Positions 41,735 through 52,592 of a DNA stretch of 64,000 bases are shown in pieces. The stretch is from Thecamonas trahens ATCC 50062. Lineage: Eukaryota > Apusozoa > Apusomonadida > Apusomonadidae. Where the stretch lies: positions 248,510-312,509 of the forward strand of contig NW_013657673.1 in NCBI RefSeq assembly GCF_000142905.1, given 5' to 3'. Each line of letters begins with the position of its first letter. The first letter of the stretch is position 1. The notes under the pieces were generated by a model. It saw only the letters and a program-made list of their open reading frames with translations. It made no database searches and was not told where the DNA came from. The translations under genes and the position numbers were made by a program.

Positions 41735-44700
41735 TCACAGCGTGGCGTTGTCGGCCAACGAGACCAACGTGAGGTGCTGCTTCTCCAGCTGCCGAAGCTC
41801 CTCGGCCTCGAGCTCCATCGACATGAGCATCGAGACAAAGACGTCGGGATCGAGGCCGGCCCCGAGTGAGCGCAGCGTGCGGATCAATCGCGCCTTGTCT
41901 CCGGTGCACGCCACAACGTCGTCCTGGAAGAGCCCAAGCAGCGCAAGCGCAGCACGGTAAAAAGTGCGGAAGCCGCGGACAAAAAAGATGTCCCACACAC
42001 GAACCAGAAGCCGCGGCTCGAGCACGTCCGCAAACAGCGTCGTGGCCCATTCAACAAGATAGTCGGCGTCAGTGATGCCGGTCGAAGCAAACGCCTTTGC
42101 TGTCGCTGGCAGCCGCGAGTTGACGAGCTCGTTAAAGGCATGCAGCACTTGCTTGAGCTTTGTTTGCGAGCCCACAAGCATGTCACGGAACCGCCAGTCG
42201 AGGAACCGGAGCAAGCAGAAGAAGCCGAGCTCGTCGTCACCGATCTGCGAGAGCAAGACAAGCGCAAGCGACGCAAGCGGACGTGCATACGCAAGCTCAC
42301 CATCGTGGACTGCAAGTGCGCAGAGGACGTCAACCAGCGATGCCGCTCCGCCAGCTCCAAGGCTCGACCCCAGTGGATGTGTGGCGAGTAGAGCGTTGAC
42401 ATCGCGGGTAATCGCATCGCGGAAGAAGCAATTCTGCGCCAAGAGCTGCGAGTAAAGACCCGGTGGCGACTTGGCTCGCATTTCCTCGGCCTCCACAATG
42501 TGAAGCCAGAGCTTGCCGCGCATCCGGGGCGGCATGCCCGACAGCACAAGCTGGAGCATTGCCGACGACTTGCGGTAACGCTTAAACGGCTTGGAGAGCA
42601 GCTTTTCAAACTTGGCCTCGCGGCCGGGGTCGCTGCCGAATCCTCCCACCGCCGGGAGAATCTGCACCACCCGAATCCGAGGTTCGGTTCCGCCCTCCGA
42701 GTACGGCGGGAGCGGCTCGGATTCAAGCATCGTAGTCTTTGTGGGGCCTTCAGGCGTATGGCCCTCGCTGCCGGCCAAACTAGCAGCGAGGGCCGGCTCA
42801 AAACGCGCATCAAATGACGTCGGAAAGTCTGCTTCCTCCTCCGCCTCGCCACCGCCTTGCGACGCCTGACCGCTCTCGCCCAACGAGTCAAAGCCGGCGT
42901 CACCAAACGCCGCCTCAAAGCCCGAGGCGTCACCACCGTCACCGCCCGACGCCTGACCGCTCTCGCCAAACGAGCCAAATCCGGCATCACCAAACGCCGC
43001 CTCAAAGCCTGCCGCCGTGCCCGACGTCGAAGCGATCGCCGGTGGTGTGCCAAAGCCTGCCGCCGCAAACGCTGCCTCAAAGCCGCCGCCCCCGCCGCCC
43101 CCGCCGCCATCATTGCTGCCGCCGCCTCCACGGCCGCTGCCAAACTTGCCTGACTCGCTCGACTCGTCAAACCCGGCCGCCGCAAACGCAGCCTCGAAGC
43201 CTGGCGAGCTTTCGCCCGACGGCTGCTGCGCTGTTGCGGGAGTACCAAATCCGGCTGCTGCAAACGCTGCTTCAAAGCCTGGCGATGGCGTCTCAATCAC
43301 GCTTGCCACCGGCTTGCGCGCGCTCCCTGTCGGCGTGCTGGGCTTCGGCCGCGGCGGGCCGCCCACGAGCTTGTCGTCGCCGTCATCGCTTGCCTCGTCG
43401 TCCGACGACGACGTCGCAAACGGATTGGCTTTCTCGCTGTTACCACCCTCCTGGCTCAGCGCCGCAACCCGCGGCTGCTGCGCCCGCTGGTAAAAGGCCA
43501 GCTCACCGAGCCCACCGCCATCGTCTGACGACGACACCGGCGCCATATCTGACGACGTCGACGAGCAATCGCCGTATGCGTCAACCGCCGGCTGGGCCAC
43601 TTCCGCGGCCGCTGGCTCCGTCGGCGTCAGCGTCGGCGTCAGCGTCGGCGTCAGCGTCGGCGTCTTTTCCTGCTCACTGGACACCGCACCGATTGGCGAC
43701 TTGGCCGCGCTGCTGCCAGAGTTACCCATGCCAAAGACGACAGGCGGCGTCGTACTACCGACGCCCATGCCAAACACATCGTCGAGGCTTGTGGAGCCGG
43801 CCTTGGAGCCGGCCTTAGAGCCGGCCTGGCCGCCAAACTCGCTATTGTTGCCCGAGCCTGCGAAAAAGGCGTCAAACGGCGAGGCCGACGCTGCGCGATC
43901 CGAGCCGGGTTGCGAGCCGGGCGCGGAGCCTGCCGCGTCGAACAGCGCGTCAAACGGTGACTTGGTCCGCGGCTGACTCGCAGCAGGAGGTGCCAGCGGG
44001 CTATCAGGCGTATCTCCGCCAAACATCGCAGCAAACGGTTCAGCAGTAGGCTGGCTAGCTGCCGTCGTCGCGCTGGTGTCTTTGGCGGCGTCTCCGGTGG
44101 TCGCAAACTCAAACTCGTCGCCAAACGTCTCAAACTCCTTTTCAAAGTCGTCAAAGTCGTCGCCGCCATCGTCGTTGCCGACGGCTTCCGCCTGGGGCGC
44201 TGGCTCAGCCGGTGCCGGCGCCGCCACAGGTGCAGCCTTGGACGCCAGCGCCGTGACATGAGGCTCGGCCAGCGGGGTGTGGGTGCCAGAGCTGCCGAGC
44301 CCAGAGCTGGCGAGCGGCGAGAAGGCCGAAGGAGTAGCTCCCGAGCTGGCGTCATCAGCAACGGTAGCCGACGGCGAGATCGTGGCCGCGTTGCGGTGGT
44401 TCTGAACAATCGCCTGCAGCTCGGCCTTAGCCTCGGCAATGGCGGCGGCCATGGCGTCACGAACCGCCTTGTTCACATCGAGAACAACCGAGGCTCGCGC
44501 CACCTCGCGCTGCAGCGAGACAAGCTCGGGCAGATCGTCGTTGGTGAACTGCGAGATCTCGGCCTGGACCGCTGCCGCTTCCATCTGCACGTTGTTGAGC
44601 TCCTTGGCTAGCTGCGCGACCTCGCTCCGACGCGCAACCTTGGCCGCCTGCGCCGCCTCGAGCTTGGACTGCAGCGCCTCGAGTTCGGTCCGCTCGGAAG

Positions 44701-46343
44701 CCAGCTGCTTCTTCTTCTCGTTGACCATGACTGCATACTCGTGCTCCTGCTCCTCGAGTACCTCGATCTTGCTCGTCACAAATTCCAGCTTCTCCAGGAT
44801 CAGCGCTCGCGAGGCGCTTGTCTCGGCGTTGCCCGACCGCAGCTGGGCGAGGTTGGCCTCGAGCTTGTTGACCTTGCGCTCGGCGTTGGCAACCTGCTCC
44901 AGCAGACCCGACGTGTCATCGAGCTCAAACCCGGGCGAGGCTAGCTGCGGCGAAGCCAGAGGCGACGACGAGAATGACCCGGGTCGCATCACCTGTGCCT
45001 GTGGGTTGCCCGGCGATGCCACCACAGGCTGCCGCTGCGGTGAGCCGAGCGGCAGAGCCACAGCAGCAGCCGGGGGATTCACTTGCAGCGGGGGTGGCAC
45101 CGATGCACGGCCTTGCGGGGGGCCACGGCTGCCACCGTCACGCGCCCCCACAATCGCCTGATAGTCCTCGATCAGCTGCTGCGGCATGCGCGACGTGTCA
45201 GGCAGTCGCTTGTGAACCTTGTACGCGTTGAGAAGGTGGAGCGCCAGGCAAAATTCCATCTTGCTCAGCATGGTATCCTTGTCAATGTCCGAGAGCGACC
45301 AGACCCGATTAGCAACCTGCGGCTCGACGCCAAACGCTTCGAGCTTGGGCAGAACCTGCTTCCGCTGGACATACCCCGTTTTGCGGGTATCAACCGTCGC
45401 AAACAAGGCCTCGTACTGCTTGACTTCAGCTTCAGTGATGGTCTCGACAGCAATGATGGCTGCGGTCTCCTGCGACGGCTGCCCGAGCGACCCAGCTCCG
45501 GGTGGGGACGTCGGGAGCGAGTTGCTGTCGCTGCCGCTGGTGTTCAGCGGCGCAAGCGGAATCCCCGGCATCATTTGCGACGCAAACTGTCCAAAGTCCA
45601 TCTGCGTCAGATCGATGACGCCAGTGGCCGCCCCTCCATCCCCACCCGCGCCTGCTGGGGCTCCGGCAGGGGCAGGTGTGGCTGCCACAGGCGCAACCGC
45701 CGGGGTTATATCCGGCGGCGGCGTGGGTTCGGGCTGAAGCGCACGTAAGGCGGCGTACTTATCCTGTTCCGGAGGGGCAAGCGCCGGTGAGGCCGGCGGC
45801 GGCGTGCCGAACCGGGCATCAAAGGCGAGGCCTAAGCCGCCGCTCGCGGCCGGCGCGGTTGCCAGCTCGCGCGGATACTGCGAGATGCTTGGCAGCGGAA
45901 CGGTGGAAGCAGTAGATGGCGAAAGCGCGGTCTCATAATCGATGCCGGCCTGTGCTGCCGCAATCAGATGCAGAAAGGCAAAGAACTGGGTCTTGGTCAG
46001 CTGGCCGACATTCGATGGGTCTGCTCGGGCAAAGCATGCCTTGAGCACCGCCTGCGACAGGCCGGTCCATTTGAGGAACTTGACACATTCCCTTCCACCC
46101 ACATTCCCCGACTGTGGATCCGCTAGGTCTTCATACACCCGCGTGTAGTACGTCGTGTGCGCCAGTGTCAGCCCTGTATTCCCTCCTCTCACCGGCCGCA
46201 CCGTTAGCTGTGAGCCTGTGTGTGCTGAAGAAAGCACGCGCCACATACCTTCTCTGCACCCCCCCCCCCCACACACACACACACACTCACACATACACAC
46301 ATTCCCTCACCCAACCCATCCCCCTCTCCCACGTACCCGGCAT
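41735..46343 (-). CDS. EH-domain / coiled-coil / TBC-domain fusion protein
   Basis: Exon 1 (46343-46337) is 7 nt (ATGCCGG) with donor GTACGT; exon 2 starts at 46173 after AATACAG, giving MPGLTLAHTTYYTRVYEDL and 1,481 aa. Two Eps15-homology domains: ~5-80 (CFARADPSNVGQLTKTQFFA) and ~250-330 (VWSLSDIDKDTMLSKMEFCL, an EF-hand calcium loop). A coiled coil at ~420-595 follows, in the Eps15/intersectin order. The next ~550 residues carry short endocytic-looking motifs (EPFAAMF, SPFDALF, SPFDAFF, DDFDDFEKEFETF) and five GFEAAFxxAGF repeats. Residues ~1214-1420 are a TBC (Rab-GAP) fold: GMPPRMRGKLW, ITRDVNALLATHP, LFADVLEPRLLVRVWDIFFV. Both catalytic fingers are altered: Arg of IxxDxxR is Ala, and YCQG reads YARP. 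It looks like an endocytic scaffold with a non-catalytic TBC domain. Confidence 0.85.
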
Positions 46344-46551
46344 GAAGACACGACACTCTTGGGGTCAAGTGTAGCGGTAGAGGTGGGTCAGTCTCCCAAT
46401 AGCTTGTCAGCCTCTGGCAGAGGTGAACGTCGAACGTGCGGCTGCCAACCAAATAGCCTGTTCGCCGAACACGTCGCCGCACGGGTTGCAATCACCGACC
46501 CGCACACACACCGCCAGCACACACACCGCCAGCACACACACACACCGCCAG

Positions 46552-46582
<31 letters not shown>

Positions 46583-46689
46583 TCCACACCTCATCACAGC
46601 ACTCTTCCATACCACTGCTGGAGCGACTTCCTTCTTCTTTCCTCTCTCTCTCTCTTCCTTCTTCGTTCTCTACACGTCTTACGCACCCC
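46344..46689. other. Divergent intergenic region, EH-TBC / kinesin
   Basis: About 345 bases between divergent genes, with (CA)n-type repeats including several CACACACACCGCCAG units (46500-46580). A pyrimidine-rich stretch precedes the kinesin ATG. Confidence 0.55.
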
Positions 46690-49600
46690 ATGGCTGGCAC
46701 GGTACGTGGGCGCGAGGTGGCTTTTGCGCGCGCTTTATCGGGGAGGCAGGCTACAGGCTTGGGGCAAGACGGCTCGCGTCACATACACACACACACAGAG
46801 AGAAACATACGCACACATACTCACACTCAATACTTTACGCTTGTATGATCTATGGGGAATGGGTGCAGGGAAGGGATCGTGGCGGACGGGGCAAGAGCAA
46901 GGGCGGACAGAGTGAGAGCGTGCTGGTGGTGGTGCGCCCGCGCCCGTTTCTGGAGCGGGAGCTGGAGACCGAGCGAGTGGTCCATGTGGTCAACCCACAG
47001 ACGCTCATTATCGACAAGTATGTGGACGATCCGCTGCGGTACATGTTTGACACTGTTCTGACGGAGCAGGCGAGTCAGGAGGAGGTGTACGGCCAGGTAG
47101 CACCGATCGTGGACGGCGTGCTTAACGGCATCAACGGCACCATCTTTGCCTACGGGCAGACATCAACCGGAAAGACGTATACCATGCTTGGGGCCCAGGG
47201 GCTGGCTTCGTGGGCTGACGATGAGAGCGAGGGCGGGAGCGGGGGTGCAGACGTGTTTGGCGCAGAGGCCGCGCCGGCTGACGACGGCGGGGCTGGGCTC
47301 ATTCCCCGGGCAGTCCAGACCCTGTTCGCGGCTGCCAACCGCGCTGGCGAGTCGGGCGACGCCGCCATCTCGATGTACTGCTCGTATCTGGAAATTTACA
47401 ACGAGAAGCTGTACGACCTGCTGCAGTACGGCGCCAAGACCAAGCGCGACCTTAGCATCATGGAGGACAAGGAGCGCGGAGTGTACGCGCACGGCGCGCG
47501 CGAGATCAAGGTTTCGTCGCCACGCCAGGTATTCAATCTCATGCAGCAAGGCCTTCGCCGACGTGCTGTCGCCTCGACCGCCCTCAACCAGCTCTCCTCG
47601 CGCTCACACACCATTTTCCAGGTTTTTGTTGAGACCGTCGTCCACGAGACTGGCAAGATCCTACGCGGCAAGCTCAACCTTGTTGATCTGGCCGGTTCAG
47701 AAAGTGGGATGTTGGCCAGCACACATATGTTGCCGACGCCACCGAGCTCAAAGAGCTGCGCAACATCAACCAGTCGCTCTCAGCGCTGGGCAACTGTGTC
47801 AACGCACTTTCGCAAAGGGGCCGGACCCACATCCCCTACCGCGACTCGAAGCTCACCCGCCTGCTGCAGGACTCGCTTGGTGGGAATACCCGGACTGCGT
47901 TCATTGCCACCGTCTCGCCGTCAGTTGACTCGGTCGAAGAGTCAGTCCAGACCCTCAAGTTTATGGAGCGCTCCAAGAAGATCAAGCTCACCGTGTGCGC
48001 CAACGAGTCGGAGAATCCTGCTGTTCAGCTCCAGCGATACAAGGCCGAGCTTGCACGGATGCGTGCACTGCAGGAAGGTCGCCTCCCTCCGTCTGCCGAG
48101 CACTCTGGTCCGGCTGCCGGTGGCCCAGGCGGCGCATGCTTCTCACAAACCGCCATCCCGCACGGCATGGAGCTGATTCCGTCGGAGCAGCTTTCGCGGC
48201 TGTACTCGCAACTGGAGGCGTCAGAGCGACTCTCGCTTGGTGTCCGCGAAAAGCTTGCCCAGTCGCGCAACTTGCTGCATCGTGAACGCGAGGAGCGTGC
48301 CAAACTCAACGTGGTCATCAACACGGCCATTGCCCAGATCCGCACAAGCGGACCGATGACGTCCAAGCGCGAAGAGGCGGCTGTGCAGGAGGCGGCCGTT
48401 CTTCGTGAGGAGAACGCCTACCTCCAGCGCCGGCTGGAGACGCTCGAGGCCGGTGCTGACGCCCTATCGGCTCGGGCTGCCGAGCTCGCCGAGTACCAGG
48501 CGTGGCTCGAGGCGGTCCCGGTTGAGACCACAGACTCGAGCGCTGACAGCGAGCATGGGGACGAGGGCGAGACCATGTCTCCTGCCGCCAAGATCGAGCT
48601 TCTCCTACGCGCCAAGCAGCAGTCCGAGCTTGAGCTGCTGGCCACCAAGCGCAAGTTTGTCGGCTTTTGCGAGCAGGTTCAGGGCGCACTGCAGGCCAAA
48701 GTGCATGAGCTGGAGACGGTGACCAAGCGGGAGAAGCAGACCCGCGCCCAAGTTGCGCAACTGCAGGCTGCACTGGCTAAGGCCCGTGCGCCTTCCTCGC
48801 CCAAGGAGGCAGGTTCTGACGCTGCCGCCGGTGTTACCAAGCAGCACCTGTTCCTGCTGCTGGAGAAGGAGGCCCAGATCAAGGCCGCGCAGGAGACGGT
48901 GTTGGCCACTCTAGAGGCCGTCGATACCACGCTCGAGGAGACCGCTGACGCCATCATGGGCGTCCAGTTCTCATCCAAGCTTCCCAAGATCCGCAGCCAG
49001 CTTGTGCGAGCCCTCGAGAGTGCCACCGACGAGATCCACCGACTGGAAGACGCGCTGTCGTCGGGCCGGAGCTTGCATATGGGTACGAGCACGGCGGCGC
49101 AACGCGGCCAGGTTGCTACAGCTGCAGTCTCGGCCTCGACCTCACTCTCGTCCGAGTCGAGCGCATCGTCCGCGGTGCTGACGACCCAGGACCTGCAGAC
49201 GACGATCAAGACTTCGACGGCCAGGAGCGGGCGGCGTGCCGAGCGGCGAACCACGTCGCGCCTGGCGGCCACCAAGGCCGGTGGCAAGCGCGATCCAGCT
49301 CTAGACGCCGCTCGCGCTTTTGGGCTCCCTGTCAACATGTCCAAGGTCGCCAAGACGCCTGCGCAAATGGCCGCGCGGAGAGCTGCTCGCCCTTCTTCGG
49401 CGCCTGGATCGGCGCCGGCCCCTCCCCAGGCAACCGAGTCAGCCCACAGTGCCGCAGGAAGCCAGACGAGTGGATCCCGGACAGGCCAGCGCAAGAGGGT
49501 CAAGAAGAAGCGGCGAGTGGTCGCCGCGTCTGCGCTGCCAGTCCCGACCATGTCTGGCAAGTCCCGGATTCCGGCCCGACCGGCTCCCGGTCCTGCACCG

Positions 49601-49693
49601 ACCACCGGCGTCCTTCGCTCGGACCCGCTGCAATCGCTCGGCAGCAGCAGCGCCAGTGCGCGGTTTGACCAGTTTGGCCGGCTCATCAAGTGA
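46690..49693 (+). CDS. Kinesin with N-terminal motor
   Basis: Exon 1 (46690-46701) codes only MAGT; donor GTACGT; exon 2 from 46869 reads GRDRGGRGKSKGG. About 945 aa. The motor begins SVLVVVRPRPFLERE and has the P-loop GQTSTGKTYTML, switch I NQLSSRSHTIFQ, switch II LVDLAGSE, then ELKELRNINQSLSALGN and HIPYRDSKLTRLLQDSLGGN. The frame breaks at AAA 47701-47703; one extra A gives AGSEKWDVGQHTYVADATEL and restores the motor. A glycine/acid-rich insertion lies in the P-loop to switch I region (near residue 130). After the neck comes a coiled coil (~390-700) and a basic Ser-rich tail with KKKRRV. SEKWD instead of SERxxKT in switch II resembles some protist kinesins; the subfamily is not assigned. 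Confidence 0.9.
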
Positions 49694-49847
49694 TGCGCGA
49701 AGCAGCTACACTCCCGACGTCGTGCCAGTATGATGATGCAAGTAACAGCCCAATGTGACAGTGTGTTTGCCTTTGAATGGTGAGCTGGCGTGACGACAGG
49801 GGGAAGGAGCACACCGCACTCGAGGCCACTGTGCTAGTAACAGCCAA

Positions 49848-50717
49848 GTGTGGAAGATGGCAATGCAGGCGCGCACTGTGGAGGTCTTCTTTGACGTTGT
49901 CTCGCCGTATGCCTACCTCGGTCTGGAGATTGTGAGGCGGTACGCCGGGGCTTGGGCGCTCAACGTGGCGTACACGCCGTTCTTTCTGGGCGGGGCCATC
50001 ATGGCGACCAAAAACACGCCGCCGGCCAACGTGCCGACCAAGGCCAAGTACATGGAGATAGATGTGCGGCGGAGCGGCGATATCATGGGCATGCCGGTCA
50101 TCATGCCCGACAACTTCCGCGAGGTCATGTTTGGCACGCTCAAGGCCCAGCGGGTGCTCACCGCTCTCGCGGCGCTCGAGTCGGGAGGGGTGGAGAAGGA
50201 GACCGGCCTGGCGCGGGTGGTGGTGCCGGCCGAGGAAGCACAAGCCGGTCAGAGTCAGCCACAAGTTGTATCGGCTGCGCTCGCCATGTACAAGCGCACC
50301 TTTGGCGGCGAGGGCAAGGAGATGATCTCGGACGAGGGACTTCGCGCCGCGCTGATTGAGGGCGGCGTCGATGATCCTGACCGCATCGAGGCACTGCTGG
50401 TGGCGACGGGCGAGTCTGGGATCAAGGACGCGCTTGCGGCCAACACCCAGCGGGTGGTGGACGCCGGATCGTTTGGCGGGCCGACCTTTCTCATCCACAA
50501 CTCGGACGATTCCGACGCGACGCCGGAGCTCATCTTTGGCTCGGACCGGTTCCATCACATGGCACATCTGCTCGGTGGTGGTCGAGTGTACTCGGGCCCT
50601 GGCGGGCCGGGCCGCAAGCTTGATCTAGTCCCCCGAAAGCTCTGTTTGTTAACGATTTTCCCTGTGTGTGTGCTGACAGCAGTGTCAAAGACGTGCACAC
50701 AGCGATGTCTCATGTGA
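49848..50717 (+). CDS. GSTK1: Kappa-class glutathione transferase / DsbA-like oxidoreductase
   Basis: 289 aa. The thioredoxin-like fold starts TVEVFFDVVSPYAYLGLEIV, in which the Ser of DVVSPY is the GSH-activating residue of GST kappa and HCCA isomerases. PFFLGGAIMATKNTPPANVP and YMEIDVRRSGDIMGMPVIMP follow as in GSTK (substrate loop), then helices, and FGGPTFLIHNSDD with the cis-Pro, and LIFGSDRFHHMAHLLG. GSTK enzymes are mitochondrial or peroxisomal. The family is normally ~226 residues. An insertion at 115-140 and a hydrophobic extra tail after residue ~255 make this one longer. The tail (RKLCLLTIFPVCVLTA) overlaps the convergent Kv gene by eight bases and may not be translated as drawn. 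MWKMAMQ start; M5 is equally possible. Confidence 0.85.
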   Translation: MWKMAMQARTVEVFFDVVSPYAYLGLEIVRRYAGAWALNVAYTPFFLGGAIMATKNTPPANVPTKAKYMEIDVRRSGDIMGMPVIMPDNFREVMFGTLKAQRVLTALAALESGGVEKETGLARVVVPAEEAQAGQSQPQVVSAALAMYKRTFGGEGKEMISDEGLRAALIEGGVDDPDRIEALLVATGESGIKDALAANTQRVVDAGSFGGPTFLIHNSDDSDATPELIFGSDRFHHMAHLLGGGRVYSGPGGPGRKLDLVPRKLCLLTIFPVCVLTAVSKTCTQRCLM

Positions 50718-51967
50718 GGTGGCCAGCCTGGTGGAGGCGGGCCTGGAGGGCGCGGACCACCAAGTTAATGTTGTGTTGCTTGGTGTGAAGAACCTCGAGG
50801 ACAGCATGAACCTCGGCAAGCGACTTGATGACCTGCTTTTGCTCCGAGTCGAGGTAGGCAAGCGTCTCAGCCGACTTGCCCTCGGCCACCCCTGCTGCAG
50901 TAGCTTGAGCGACGCATCGTTCTCCTGGGTCCACACCTTGGCAAAGTTTGAGCCAATGACAGTGATGGGGAACGAAATGAGGAGTACACCCGAGATCATG
51001 GTCACCGACGCGACCAGCCGGCCGGCGGTCGAGAGCGGGACGTGGTCGCCGTAGCCTACTGTGGTCATAGTCACAACCGACCACCAGAAACACGCCGGAA
51101 TCGACTGGAACGGTGAGACCTTGCCGTCGGAGCGGATCCAGCGCTGCTGTGCGTCGTCGTAGGTCGACTCGGAGAGCTCGGCGTAGTACAGGCCTGACGA
51201 GAAGAAGACAACGGCGAGGAGGAAGAGAAAGACAAGTAGGCCGAGAGCGTCCAGCGATGCCATCAGCGCCTGGGTCACTAGTCCAAAGCCCTTGGAGTAC
51301 TTGGAGAGCTTGAAGAGGCGGAAGACCCGGGTGAGGCGGACGACGCGGATGACGGCAAACGAGCCAAGGTTGTTGCCCGAGAGCGCAAGCTCGATGTAAA
51401 ACGGGAGAATGGCAGCAAGATCGACAATGTTCATGGGACCCTTGACAAACTGCCACACGTTGTCGCATGTCAGGAGCTTGGTCACGTACTCGATGGTGAA
51501 GACGCCGACACACACAATCTCCAGCCAGACCAGCGACGACGGCGTATCCTCAACGTACTGCGGCAGCGATGAGACGCAAAAGACGGCCGTAGAGACCAGA
51601 ATGAGGACCAGGATAAAGACGTTGACCCAAAATGCAATTGCCGAGTACTCGGGATCGTCCAGCGTGGCAAAGACAATCTGCTTCTGCGACTGCGGCACCG
51701 TCGTCGTGTTGGCCGCCGTCGCCGTCCCGGACAGCAGGTTCTCCACCCCTGACGACTCCGAGTACTCTACCACAGCGTCCGCACAGCGCACAGGTCCCAC
51801 CATATCCATGAGTGACCCCCCTCCCCACTACCCCCGCCTTCGTCCCTCCCCCCCCCCCTTTACGTACCCTCGTACGAGTACGATGCGTCAGCTGGAGCAT
51901 GCGGGTGGCCAAACGACGGCGCCGTGGCCACATGGATAGACGAGATGGCCGAGGCCTGCGCCGCCAT
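50710..51967 (-). CDS. Voltage-gated potassium channel (Kv type)
   Basis: About 403 aa. Six TM segments: S1 AFWVNVFILVLILVSTAVF, S2/S3 region LEIVCVGVFTIEYVTKLLT and MNIVDLAAILPFYIELAL. S4 is VIRVVRLTRVFRLFKLSKYS with regularly spaced Arg/Lys. S5 and the pore WWSVVTMTTVGYGDHVPLS, holding the TVGYGD selectivity filter, come next, followed by S6 GVLLISFPITVIGSNF. That order is Shaker-like. No T1 tetramerisation domain is present; the N-terminus is ~80 residues. The frame breaks at G4 (50889-50892 on the minus strand). One extra base gives LLQQGVAEGKSAETLAYLDS and a coiled-coil tail ending ARLHQAGHLT at 50710. A likely first exon (51967-51868, MAAQASAISSIHVATAP) joins at 51820 through a 47-nt purine-rich intron with donor GTACGT; the alternative is a start at 51809 (MDMVGPVRC). 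Confidence 0.9.
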
Positions 51968-52592
51968 GGCTGAGCGCAGGCTACCCGACTAAGATGGTGG
52001 GGAGGTAAGTGTGGAGGTTAACAGGCTGGTCGATGTACCGCCTGATGTCTCTTCCTGGCACCTGCTCCCGTCTCAAGCCTGTGCCTGGCGATGAGTGTCC
52101 ACACTCCGTTGGCTTACGGTTATATTCGCAAGCTCACTTGAGTGGGCATCTGCCGTATCGTCATCGATGGGGCACAAAGTGCTCCGGCTGTGCCTGGTCA
52201 GACTGCAACTGGTCGAGTTGCAACTGGCCAAGCTGCAACTGGTCCGGCTGCAACTGCTCATCGAGATCTGGTGGTAAGACTGGTCATCATCCACAGCCAG
52301 TCCGGGGAACATGTTGCTCACTGCTAGCACGGGGTCGTTGGAGCAGAGCGAGTGGAAGGCGAGGGGGGGGGGGGGGGGATGGGGGGGAGGGTAGCACTCC
52401 ATGAAACAGTCCTTCGTGTCTGGCAAGCCTCTATGGCATGAGATCACCGTCATCGGATGGTCCAAGTACCCCAAGACAGAAGCAATGGCGCCGATGTGGG
52501 GCCTTTGTCCAAGGTAGGTCCGTGTGTTTCGGTCAGCGTGCAGTGAGTTGGTCAGGTGGCCACACTCGACGCCGTGCGCCCAAACAGGCGGG
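51968..52592. other. Divergent intergenic region, Kv channel / RBR ligase
   Basis: About 625 bases with a 15-bp tandem repeat at 52204-52262 and a poly-G run at 52363-52378. No RNA gene or convincing ORF. A CAAACAG just before the RBR start may be an acceptor of a 5' UTR intron. Confidence 0.5.
52204..52262. repeat. 15-bp tandem repeat (TGCAACTGGTCGAGT type)
   Basis: Four tandem, diverged copies of a 15-bp unit sharing TGCAACTG. They lie in the intergenic region and could be a promoter-proximal element or neutral repeat. Confidence 0.75.

Noticed and set aside
43620-43670. 12-bp repeat (GTCGGCGTCAGC) in the EH-TBC gene as a regulatory element
   Set aside because: It is in frame and codes TLTPTLTP in a disordered linker; ordinary coding repeat expansion.
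48679-49812. Minus-strand 377-residue ORF with hydrophobic stretches
   Set aside because: Antisense to the kinesin coiled coil and tail; hydrophobicity is the complement of Glu/Lys codons.
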